From assembly GCF_014218355.1 (NCBI RefSeq), contig NZ_AP023368.1, forward strand, positions 5,395,501 to 5,459,500: a stretch of 64,000 nucleotides of DNA. The letters run 5' to 3'. The translations under genes and the position numbers were made by a program. The notes beneath the pieces are model-generated. The model ran no database searches and was not told where the DNA came from. It saw only the letters and a list, made by a program, of their open reading frames with translations. Source of the stretch: Anaerocolumna chitinilytica (GTDB lineage Bacteria; Bacillota; Clostridia; Lachnospirales; Lachnospiraceae). This document shows positions 17,765-25,109 of this stretch, piece after piece. Each line of letters opens with the position of its first letter. The stretch's first letter is position 1.

Positions 17765-18817
17765 ATGAAAAGGATACTTCTTACAATGAAAAAAGGATTA
17801 CAGCTACTCCTCACCTTTTGCCTGATTATACTGGTTCTCTCCGGCTGTCAGGCTAAGAAAACATCAACAGAAACAAATTCTTCCTCAAAAGAGCAGCAAA
17901 CCTCTGCTAATTCAGCTTCACAGGATTCTGCTGCTGCCACAGAAAGCAATACAGAGCCTGCCGGGAAGACCACCCTTCGTATCGGAATGATGTCCTCTTA
18001 TGATGTAATTCCTTACGTTATGATAAATGAACTGAAACTTGCTGATAAATATAATCTTGATTTACAGTTAGAAACTTTCACCTCTGCCAAAGACCGTGAT
18101 GCAGCGTTTCTCGCAGGAGAACTGGACGGTGTATTAACAGACTACATAGGTGTATGTATCTATCAGAATGCTGATTATGATGTCAGAATCACAGGAATTA
18201 CCGATGGCGATTATGTGCTGGTAGCAGGAAAAGACAGTGGAATTACCTCCATCAAAGATATTCCGGGCAAAAGTATTGCTATCTCTCAAAATACTCTTAT
18301 CGACTATACTTTAGACCAGCTATTGGCGAAAAATTCAATGGATAGTGATGCTGTTGTAAAGGAAATCGTTCCCCGCATTCCTGACCGTGTTGAACTGCTT
18401 CGTAATAAAAAGATTGATTTAGGTTTGCTGCCGGAACCATTTGCCTCTATCGTACTGAAGGAAGGAGCTGTCTACCTTGGCAGCGCTAACGATATTGGCC
18501 TCTATCCTGCCGTATCTGCTTTCCCGGAAAAAGTACTGGAGAAAAAGAACAAAGCCATTAAGAATTTATACCTGGCCTATAACGAAGCCGTTGCCTATAT
18601 TAATAAAACTGACATATCAAGTTACGAGGATATCGTCATTAAAACGGTAGGATATCCGGAAGAAATGAAAGGAAACATCACCATCGAACCTTTCCGTGAA
18701 AGCAAACTGCCTCCGAAAGAAGATGTAGAATCCGCTGTTTCCTGGGCAAGTAAAAAAGGTCTTTGCAGTTCTGACCTGACTTATGAACAGCTGACTTACG
18801 ATGTATACTCAAAGTAA
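17765..18817 (+). CDS. ABC importer substrate-binding lipoprotein, SsuA/THI5-like
   Basis: 350 residues. A lipoprotein signal (LVLSGCQ, lipid-bearing Cys near residue 34) is followed by a Ser/Thr/Gln-rich linker to about residue 75 and an NMT1/THI5-type binding domain (RIGMMSSYDVIPYVM, AAFLAGELDGVLTD, DRVELLRNKKIDLGLLPEPF). Such proteins serve importers of sulfonates, thiamine precursors and aromatic carboxylates. It sits between ubiA and the matching ATPase and permease genes, so the ligand is probably an aromatic acid handled by the UbiD/UbiA enzymes. An alternative start at 17786 cannot be excluded. Confidence 0.85.
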   Translation: MKRILLTMKKGLQLLLTFCLIILVLSGCQAKKTSTETNSSSKEQQTSANSASQDSAAATESNTEPAGKTTLRIGMMSSYDVIPYVMINELKLADKYNLDLQLETFTSAKDRDAAFLAGELDGVLTDYIGVCIYQNADYDVRITGITDGDYVLVAGKDSGITSIKDIPGKSIAISQNTLIDYTLDQLLAKNSMDSDAVVKEIVPRIPDRVELLRNKKIDLGLLPEPFASIVLKEGAVYLGSANDIGLYPAVSAFPEKVLEKKNKAIKNLYLAYNEAVAYINKTDISSYEDIVIKTVGYPEEMKGNITIEPFRESKLPPKEDVESAVSWASKKGLCSSDLTYEQLTYDVYSK

Positions 18818-18906
18818 GCTTACAGATACTTCACACCCTGATTTATGGCAAGAGGAGCAGGCTGCCAGCAACCTGCTGAAAAATGCAGCTTGCAATAGGA
18901 GCTATG

Positions 18907-19683
18907 ATGCTAATTATTAATGATCTGTCCATTCGTTATAAATCCAAATCGGAGGACCTGCCGGTAATCAGCAGCCTCTCCCTTCAGTTAGAAAAGGGAG
19001 AGTCCCTGGCAATCCTTGGTCCTTCCGGCTGTGGTAAATCCACCTTGATTAATGCTCTTTCCGGCTCCCTTCCAGTTCAGGAAGGGACCATGGAATTTAC
19101 CGACAAAGGCCAATACTGTCCGTTAAACCCAAAGGTACATAAAATAGGCTATATCCCTCAAAACTGCGGGCTGTTACCCTGGAAAACCATACGGCAGAAC
19201 TGTCTGCTGCCATTAAAAATCCGTAAGGAATATGACAAGTACACCCACACAGAAGAATTAAACCGTCTTTCAGAAGCCCTTAATATTAAAGACATCCTAG
19301 ATAAATATCCCAATCAATTAAGCGGCGGTCAGCTTCAAAGAAGCGCCATAGCCAGAGCTTTTCTCCTGCTGCCGGATTTGCTGCTGATGGACGAGCCTTT
19401 TTCTGCTCTGGATGAAATCACCAGAACCGAAGCCAGAGAGTTGTTTTTAGAAGTGTGGAAAAACCAGCGGCCCACCACAATCCTGGTAACCCATAGTATC
19501 GAAGAAGCACTCTATCTTGGCAGTACAGTCTGTGTTTTTAGTGCCACGGGAGGTATTGTAAAATACCACAAAGCGAATCCATTCTTCGGACAGTTTGAGT
19601 CTGATAACGCCGTATACCTGGCAGAAAAGCAGCTGCTACGAGAGCATTTAATGACGGCAGGGGAAAGGGTGGATATAATTTGA
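18907..19683 (+). CDS. ABC importer ATPase, SsuB/TauB type
   Basis: 258 residues with Walker A GPSGCGKS (about 41-48), a Q-loop (GYIPQNCGLLPWKT), signature LSGGQLQRSAIARAF, Walker B LLLMDEPF and the switch His in LVTHSIEEAL. This pattern fits the nitrate/sulfonate/taurine importer ATPases. TAGGAG five bases before the ATG at 18907 supports that start over upstream ATGs at 18883 and 18904. Its stop overlaps the permease start. It powers uptake of the ligand bound by the lipoprotein encoded just upstream. Confidence 0.88.
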   Translation: MLIINDLSIRYKSKSEDLPVISSLSLQLEKGESLAILGPSGCGKSTLINALSGSLPVQEGTMEFTDKGQYCPLNPKVHKIGYIPQNCGLLPWKTIRQNCLLPLKIRKEYDKYTHTEELNRLSEALNIKDILDKYPNQLSGGQLQRSAIARAFLLLPDLLLMDEPFSALDEITRTEARELFLEVWKNQRPTTILVTHSIEEALYLGSTVCVFSATGGIVKYHKANPFFGQFESDNAVYLAEKQLLREHLMTAGERVDII

Positions 19684-20441
19684 ATAAACTAATAAAACAT
19701 TGGATAATCTTCTTACAGGGCTTTCTATCGATTAATATCATATGGTTTATTGCATACCTTTTAACGGATATTTCCGTCATACCTAATCCGCTCCTTGTAT
19801 ACCGGCACTTTCCGCTAATCTTAAAAGACCATATGCTGATACATATCTTATACAGTTTAAGAAGAATCGGAGCCGGACTGGCTATCTCCCTGGTTATCGG
19901 TATCCCTGTCGGAATGCTTTTAGCCTATTCAAAGCTGGCCAACCGCCTCTTATACCCATTAGTTTACTTTAGTTATCCGATACCAAAGACTGCTCTGCTG
20001 CCGGTTGCAATGCTGCTTCTTGGAATGAGGGATGGTTCAAAAATAGTAATCATGGTATTGGTAACTGTATTTCAGGTTATTATCTCTGTACGAGACAGTA
20101 TTCAGGCAATCGATAAGACCATGTATCAATTCATCAGAAGTACCGGCGCCGGCCGCCTGGCTATCATCTGCCATGTAACCCTGCCCGCAATCCTTCCTCA
20201 ATTGCTTACAAGTCTTAGAGTATCCCTTGGAGCTGCTGTTTCCATACTGTTCTTTGTTGAAGGTTATGGAACCACTTATGGTATGGGTTATTACATATTG
20301 GATGCCTGGTCACGGATTAATTATATTGAAATGTATATCGGTATTATTACCATTGGAGCAATCGGCTTCTTATTATTTGCTTCCATCGATTATCTTTCCT
20401 ACCGTATATGCAGATGGAATTCCACAGAATTTATAAAATAG
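19680..20441 (+). CDS. ABC importer permease, SsuC/TauC type
   Basis: 253 residues with about six membrane segments and the binding-protein-dependent permease domain; the ATPase-contact loop (QAIDKTMYQFIRSTGAGRLAII, the EAA-type motif) is near residues 137-158. Translation starts at a TTG whose last bases overlap the ATPase stop (TTGA), with AAAGGTGG upstream inside the ATPase gene, so expression is coupled. It completes a three-part importer together with the preceding two genes and is followed 17 bp later by ubiX. Confidence 0.85.
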   Translation: MNKLIKHWIIFLQGFLSINIIWFIAYLLTDISVIPNPLLVYRHFPLILKDHMLIHILYSLRRIGAGLAISLVIGIPVGMLLAYSKLANRLLYPLVYFSYPIPKTALLPVAMLLLGMRDGSKIVIMVLVTVFQVIISVRDSIQAIDKTMYQFIRSTGAGRLAIICHVTLPAILPQLLTSLRVSLGAAVSILFFVEGYGTTYGMGYYILDAWSRINYIEMYIGIITIGAIGFLLFASIDYLSYRICRWNSTEFIK

Positions 20442-20458
20442 AACGGAGGTGCTACACC

Positions 20459-21046
20459 ATGGACTATACCCCTATATCTAAAAACAAAAAAAGGCTGGTA
20501 GTGGGAATGAGTGGTGCCAGCGGTGCCCCGCTTACAATAGAACTTCTAAAGCAGATGAAATCCGCTATCGATTGGGAAACCCACTTAATTGTCTCCCATG
20601 GTGCCCGGATGACCATAGCCCAGGAAACAGACTATACTCTGTCCGAGCTAGAAGCATTGGCAGATTATAACTATGCGTTAGAGGATTACGGCGGACGTAT
20701 TGCCAGCGGTACTTTTGCCACCGAAGGAATGGTAATCATCCCCTGCAGCATGAAGACCCTGGCTGGTATTGCCTGCGGCTACTCCGATAATCTCCTTCTT
20801 CGGGCAGCCGATGTAACTCTGAAAGAACGAAGAACGCTGGTGCTTGTCCCAAGAGAAAGCCCCTTAAGCACCATTCACTTAAGAAATATGCTGAGCCTTG
20901 CAGAAACCGGAGCTTATATCATGCCGCCGGTAATACCTTATTACAGTAACTCTGCTACAATGGAAGATGTGAATCTGCAAATCGTTGGAAAGGTACTGGA
21001 TAAATTTCATATCGAGGTCGAAGCTTTTCGAAGATGGGGAGAATAA
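20459..21046 (+). CDS. ubiX: UbiX-family flavin prenyltransferase
   Basis: 195 residues, the expected size. Motifs: GMSGASGAPLTIELL (FMN-binding), IVSHGAR, PCSMKTLAGIACGYSDNLLLRAAD and VPRESPLSTIHLRNM. UbiX joins dimethylallyl phosphate to FMN to make the prenylated-FMN cofactor that UbiD needs. A strong GGAGGT at 20445-20450 places the start at 20459, 17 bp after the permease. Its position in the same operon as ubiD and the importer argues that cofactor supply, uptake, prenylation and decarboxylation are one pathway. It may also be called mqnM if the pathway is futalosine-type. Confidence 0.9.
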   Translation: MDYTPISKNKKRLVVGMSGASGAPLTIELLKQMKSAIDWETHLIVSHGARMTIAQETDYTLSELEALADYNYALEDYGGRIASGTFATEGMVIIPCSMKTLAGIACGYSDNLLLRAADVTLKERRTLVLVPRESPLSTIHLRNMLSLAETGAYIMPPVIPYYSNSATMEDVNLQIVGKVLDKFHIEVEAFRRWGE

Positions 21047-21114
21047 TTCAAGGCTTTTGATAATCCTATTATAATATGATAATATAGAAACACCACCAAA
21101 GAAGGGAGCGTCTT

Positions 21115-22134
21115 ATGAATTGGCCAAACCCTAAAAATCTGATTAAGAAACTAAACTATATTCAGCTGATAAAGATAGCCGCCGGCAGCTGCCTTGCTAT
21201 TCTTCTGGCAGACAGGCTGGGGCTTCATTACAGTGCCTCTGCCGGAATAATCACTCTTCTAAGTATCCAGAACACCAAGAAAGAAACGCTGCTTATTACA
21301 GGAAAGCGTTTTCTTTCTTTTCTCTTATCCGTTGTAATTGCACTTCTTATCTTTCGTTTACTGGGCTACCATGCATTTTCCTTTGGAATTTTTCTTTTGT
21401 TCTTTGTAGGCGCATGTTATCTTCTAAAGCTGGAAGATGGGATTGCTATGAATGCCGTTTTAACCACTCATTTTCTGATTGAGAAGTCCGTAAACCTTTA
21501 CTGGATTAAAAATGAACTGGAGCTGTTAGTCATTGGTGCCGGAATCGGCGTTCTTCTCAATCTCTATATTCCTCGTAACACCGGTGCAATCAAGCGGGAT
21601 CAGCTATCAATTGAAGAAGATATGAAGGTTATTCTAAGCCATCTATCTATTACCCTCTTTCATCATGGGAAGGAAACCCTTTCACCAGAAGAATTTCTAT
21701 CCTTAGATACTCACTTAGAGGAAGCACTCTCCAGAGCTTATGAGAACATGAATAATACTTTGCTGTCAGACACCAGGTATTATATTCAATACATGCAGAT
21801 GAGAAAGAATCAGACTACCATTCTAAAGAGAATCAGTTCCAACATTAATTCTATTGAAACCTTTCCCGTTCAGGCACAAAAAATTTCAGAATTCATAGGT
21901 CATATAGCAGAAACTTTTCACGAGTATAATAACGCCATTGGTCTATTAATACGGTTGCAAGAAATAAAGCTGGAATTCAAGACCGACCCTCTTCCAAATA
22001 GCCGCGAAGAGTTTGAAAACCGGGCAATCCTATTCCAGATATTGAATGAACTGGAAACTTTTTTATTGCTAAAGAAAGAATTTGCTCTGTCTTTGACAGA
22101 TTCACAGCTTCGAAAATACTGGAATGAACAGTAA
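21115..22134 (+). CDS. Aromatic acid exporter family (ArAE_1/DUF939) membrane protein
   Basis: 339 residues: an N-terminal membrane domain of about five or six segments (LIKIAAGSCLAILLADRLGLHYSASAG to GAGIGVLLNLYIP, residues 17-146) and a helical cytoplasmic C-terminal domain. This is the ArAE_1 pattern related to PET/fusaric-acid and p-hydroxybenzoate exporters. GAAGGGAG precedes the ATG. It follows ubiX by 68 bp in the same direction without a terminator between. In context it could export excess or dead-end aromatic acids from the upstream pathway, but the family is also found alone in many Firmicutes. Confidence 0.75.
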   Translation: MNWPNPKNLIKKLNYIQLIKIAAGSCLAILLADRLGLHYSASAGIITLLSIQNTKKETLLITGKRFLSFLLSVVIALLIFRLLGYHAFSFGIFLLFFVGACYLLKLEDGIAMNAVLTTHFLIEKSVNLYWIKNELELLVIGAGIGVLLNLYIPRNTGAIKRDQLSIEEDMKVILSHLSITLFHHGKETLSPEEFLSLDTHLEEALSRAYENMNNTLLSDTRYYIQYMQMRKNQTTILKRISSNINSIETFPVQAQKISEFIGHIAETFHEYNNAIGLLIRLQEIKLEFKTDPLPNSREEFENRAILFQILNELETFLLLKKEFALSLTDSQLRKYWNEQ

Positions 22135-22240
22135 TAAACCTCCTTGCTGCTGGAATATCTTTTTAATCGTTACTTATTTGCGCTTGGCTTCTTTCATTAT
22201 GAATATAGAACAGGATTTTTATATCCTTGATTGTCAACAC

Positions 22241-22268
22241 TTGACAACCCCTATTTTCATGCTATACT
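22241..22268 (+). promoter_or_regulatory. queT promoter
   Basis: TTGACA at 22241-22246 and TATACT at 22263-22268 with a 16-bp spacer; TGC just before the -10 makes it an extended -10 element. Transcription would start near 22275, giving a leader of about 94 nt. Confidence 0.8.
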
Positions 22269-22273
22269 TATAT

Positions 22274-22360
22274 GGTCGCAAATGCCCATAAAAACAAGGT
22301 CTTAAGGGCAAATTAACCGAGTGTTCGTGACCTTCCACTCGTAAAACAAAACTAAAGGAG
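22274..22360 (+). promoter_or_regulatory. Candidate preQ1-I-like riboswitch in the queT leader
   Basis: A stem CGAGTG (22318-22323)/CACTCG (22336-22341) encloses a 12-nt loop whose CCTT (22331-22334) can pair with AAGG of the ribosome site (within 22354-22360) across an A-rich linker, TAAAACAAAACT. That is the H-type pseudoknot layout of preQ1-I aptamers and would hide the ribosome site. An upstream hairpin TGCCC/GGGCA (22283-22310) carries AAGGTC in its loop, complementary to GACCTT (22329-22334), so a competing pairing is possible. The gene it precedes transports a queuosine precursor. Exact class is not certain. Confidence 0.6.
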
Positions 22361-22368
22361 AATTTCAT

Positions 22369-22878
22369 ATGAAAAACAAAACACTCTTTATCACACAGGC
22401 TGCGCTTATCGCTGCCATCTATGTGGTATTGGTCTTTGTGTTTAAGCCTATCAGCTTTTCCAATATTCAGATACGAATTGCGGAAGCATTGACCATACTG
22501 CCCTTTTTTACACCTGCTGCTATTCCGGGACTTGCCATTGGCTGCCTATTAGGTAATTTCTTAGGCGGTGCCGATATGCTGGACATTATCTTTGGTACAC
22601 TGGCGACGTTACTTGGTGCTACAGGTTCCTATCTGTTACGGCGTAATAAGTTTCTTGTTCCTCTGCCCCCCATTTTATCCAATACCGTAATTATCCCTTG
22701 GGTATTACGCTATGCATATGGGCTTACTCTTCCGATTCCTCTCATGATGGCGACAGTGGGTATCGGTGAAGTATTATCCTGTGGGGTATTGGGAATTTTC
22801 CTGTTACTTGTCTTAAATCAATACAAAGATGTTATATTCCCGAAGAGGTTTGTCTTTAACAAAAAGAACCGGTATTGA
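22369..22878 (+). CDS. queT: QueT family queuosine-precursor ECF transporter S component
   Basis: 169 residues with about five membrane segments. The segment FKPISFSNIQIRIAEALTILPFF and the GCLLGNFLGGADMLDIIFGT motif are typical of the QueT family, the substrate-binding S subunit of an energy-coupling-factor importer for preQ1 or preQ0. The general ECF ATPases and T subunit are usually encoded elsewhere, and none are seen here. AAAGGAG precedes the ATG and is part of the proposed pseudoknot. It has its own promoter and terminator, so it is independent of the aromatic operon before it. Confidence 0.85.
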   Translation: MKNKTLFITQAALIAAIYVVLVFVFKPISFSNIQIRIAEALTILPFFTPAAIPGLAIGCLLGNFLGGADMLDIIFGTLATLLGATGSYLLRRNKFLVPLPPILSNTVIIPWVLRYAYGLTLPIPLMMATVGIGEVLSCGVLGIFLLLVLNQYKDVIFPKRFVFNKKNRY

Positions 22879-22936
22879 TATATACCGAATTTGAAATGAA
22901 TATAATATAAAACAATTACCAAGGTCTTATTAAAAT

Positions 22937-22972
22937 AAAGCCGTAAAACATATATTTCTGTTTTACGGCTTT
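22937..22972. terminator. Bidirectional terminator between queT and asnS
   Basis: Perfect 14-bp stem AAAGCCGTAAAACA (22937-22950) with TGTTTTACGGCTTT (22959-22972), T-rich on both exits; serves convergent queT and asnS. Confidence 0.88.
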
Positions 22973-23128
22973 CGCTATTTCTTAACTTCATAATTTATTT
23001 AAAACTGTGTTTATTAACTTTTATAAACTTCCTTTATCTATGGATTCAATATACACATTGTTTTACATATCTTACACTATATTATTTTCTGTATGGTACC
23101 TTATATTTGCTCAGGTTATAATTTTCCC

Positions 23129-24520
23129 TTACAGCTCACAGTTATTAACTGTACGAGGGAATGGCACCACATCCCTGATATTGCCCATACCGGTAAGGTA
23201 CATTACACAACGCTCGAAGCCAAGTCCGAAGCCTGCATGTCTTGCAGAGCCGTATCTTCTTAAATCCAGATAGAAGTCATAATCTTCTTTCTTAAGACCA
23301 AGCTCGTCCATTCTGGCAGTCAGCTTGTCATAATCGTCCTCTCTCTGGCTTCCTCCAATGATTTCACCAATGCCTGGAACTAGTAAGTCCATCGCTGCTA
23401 CCGTCTTGTTGTCCTCGTTTAACTTCATATAGAAAGCTTTGATATCCTTCGGGTAATCCGTTACGAATACGGGCTTTTTATAGATTTCTTCTGTTAAATA
23501 ACGCTCATGCTCTGTCTGAAGGTCACTGCCCCAGCTTACTTTGTATTCGAATTTGTCGTTGTTCTTTTCCAGAAGTTCAATTGCTTCCGTATAAGTAACA
23601 TGTCCAAAGTCAGAATTCATAACATGGGTCAATCTCTCAAGAAGGCCTTTGTCTACGAATTCGTTGAAGAATTTCATTTCCTCGGGTGCATTCTCCAGTA
23701 CATAGCGGATTACGAACTTAATCATACCTTCTGCTAAAGCCATATCATCCTTTAAGTCTGCAAAGGCAATCTCCGGCTCAATCATCCAGAACTCTGCGGC
23801 ATGGCGGGTGGTATTAGAATTCTCTGCACGGAAAGTAGGTCCGAAGGTATAGATATTACGAAAAGCCATCGCATAAGTCTCACCATTTAACTGTCCACTT
23901 ACCGTAAGATTTGTTGCCTTGCCAAAGAAGTCTTCCTTAAAATCCACTTTGCCCTCAGGAGTAAAAGGTATCTTCTCTAAATCCAGTGTTGTAACCTGGA
24001 ACATCTCACCGGCACCTTCTGCATCACTACCGGTTATTAGAGGTGTATGAACATAAACAAAATCCCTGTCCTGAAAATACTTGTGAATAGCGTAAGCTAT
24101 CAGGGAACGAACACGAAATACAGCCTGGAAGGTATTTGTTCTGGGTCTTAAGTGAGAGATGGTACGAAGGAATTCCAGACTATGTCTCTTCTTCTGAAGA
24201 GGATAATCAGCCTGAGAGGCTCCTTCTATTTCTATAGAAACTGCCTGAATTTCAAAAGGCTGCTTTGCATCCGGTGTTGCTACCAATTCTCCTTTTATAA
24301 TAAGGGCAGAACCGACATTCAACTTGGATACTTCGGCAAAGTTCTCCATCGTATCATGATATACAATCTGAAGGGTCTCAAAATAGGTTCCGTCATGAAG
24401 TACAATAAATCCAAATGCCTTGGAGTCTCTGATACTTCTTACCCAGCCGCCTACTGTGATTTCCTTTCCGATAAATTTCTCTTTTTCCCGGTACAGCTCC
24501 CGGATTGTTATTAGTTCCAT
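23129..24520 (-). CDS. asnS: Asparaginyl-tRNA synthetase
   Basis: 463 residues, standard length. An N-terminal OB-fold anticodon-binding domain ([19 protein letters not shown], residues 20-38) is followed by the class II catalytic core: motif 2 [19 protein letters not shown] and motif 3 [21 protein letters not shown] near the C-terminus. The FRAENS signature and the end VVPFPRT are typical of AsnRS rather than AspRS. It charges tRNA-Asn with asparagine. AAGGAG precedes the ATG. No T-box leader was found: the promoter lies only about 35 bp upstream. Confidence 0.95.
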   Translation of the reverse strand: MELITIRELYREKEKFIGKEITVGGWVRSIRDSKAFGFIVLHDGTYFETLQIVYHDTMENFAEVSKLNVGSALIIKGELVATPDAKQPFEIQAVSIEIEGASQADYPLQKKRHSLEFLRTISHLRPRTNTFQAVFRVRSLIAYAIHKYFQDRDFVYVHTPLITGSDAEGAGEMFQVTTLDLEKIPFTPEGKVDFKEDFFGKATNLTVSGQLNGETYAMAFRNIYTFGPTFRAENSNTTRHAAEFWMIEPEIAFADLKDDMALAEGMIKFVIRYVLENAPEEMKFFNEFVDKGLLERLTHVMNSDFGHVTYTEAIELLEKNNDKFEYKVSWGSDLQTEHERYLTEEIYKKPVFVTDYPKDIKAFYMKLNEDNKTVAAMDLLVPGIGEIIGGSQREDDYDKLTARMDELGLKKEDYDFYLDLRRYGSARHAGFGLGFERCVMYLTGMGNIRDVVPFPRTVNNCEL

Positions 24521-24554
24521 TTTACGGGCTCCTTTGTTTTATAGAATAATAGAT

Positions 24555-24583
24555 ATTATACCACAGTTTAGGCGAATTACCAA
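24555..24583 (-). promoter_or_regulatory. asnS promoter
   Basis: On the minus strand TTGGTA (24578-24583) and TATAAT (24555-24560) with a 17-bp spacer; the leader is about 28 nt, too short for a T-box. The rest of the gap, 24584-24760, shows no recognisable feature. Confidence 0.75.
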
Positions 24584-24760
24584 TGAAAATCATATATGTC
24601 CCTACTGTGGGCACAATTCTCCTATGCTTTTTGGCTGTGTGACCTAAAGCAGATATTATTTACTGATATCATTATTTACTATAATTCCTATTATTAAATG
24701 CAGTTTTCAGGAAACATCTCACAATATTTCATTGGTACGAATAAAACCCTCATTTATCCT

Positions 24761-24820
24761 TTGACAGTTCCTGCGTAAAGTGCTAGAATCTTTTAGAGAT
24801 TGTTAAATTTCAGACAATCT
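24761..24820 (+). promoter_or_regulatory. Promoter and Rex-like operator of the sensory hydrogenase operon
   Basis: TTGACA (24761-24766) and TAGAAT (24784-24789) are 17 bp apart, with TGC before the -10. Directly after, at 24797-24820, AGATTGT and ACAATCT form an inverted repeat around TAAATTTCAG. The inner 18 bp match the clostridial Rex consensus TTGTTAA-4-TTAACAA at 11 of 14 defined positions. Rex senses NADH/NAD+ and often controls hydrogenase genes. The same repeat followed by TTTTT could also act as a weak start-site hairpin. Confidence 0.6.
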
Positions 24821-24853
24821 TTTTAATTTGTATGTTGTAAGGAGGATATGATA

Positions 24854-25105
24854 ATGGTAGTTACAATATGTATCGGTAGTTCCTGTCACTTAAAGGGTTC
24901 AAGAGAAATTGTACATACACTGGAAACTCTTATTAAAGAATATAAAGTCGAGGATCAGGTACAGCTTACCGGCTCCTTTTGCATGGGAGAATGTGTGAAA
25001 GGTGTCTGTGTAAAAGTGGATGATAAATCCTATTCCTTAAATCCGGATAATACCAGGGAGTTCTTTATGCAGGAGGTTTTAGAGTGCCTTCCTAGGGAGG
25101 ACTAA
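24854..25105 (+). CDS. Small thioredoxin-like [2Fe-2S] ferredoxin
   Basis: 83 residues. Cysteines in the pattern C-x4-C (CIGSSC, near the N-terminus) and C-x3-C (CMGEC, about residues 43-47) match the NuoE-type [2Fe-2S] thioredoxin fold. AAGGAGG eight bases before 24854 sets the start; an ATG six bases earlier is too close to it. It is the first gene of an operon and ends five bases before the PAS-linked hydrogenase gene. It probably passes electrons to or from that protein. The partner is inferred from position. Confidence 0.8.
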   Translation: MVVTICIGSSCHLKGSREIVHTLETLIKEYKVEDQVQLTGSFCMGECVKGVCVKVDDKSYSLNPDNTREFFMQEVLECLPRED

Positions 25106-25109
25106 CTGA

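Noticed and set aside
22274..22360. preQ1-II riboswitch
   Set aside because: I could not place the conserved elements of that class; the layout fits a small H-type pseudoknot (preQ1-I) better.
24521..24600. T-box leader upstream of asnS
   Set aside because: The promoter is so close that the leader is under 40 nt, and no T-box core sequence is visible.
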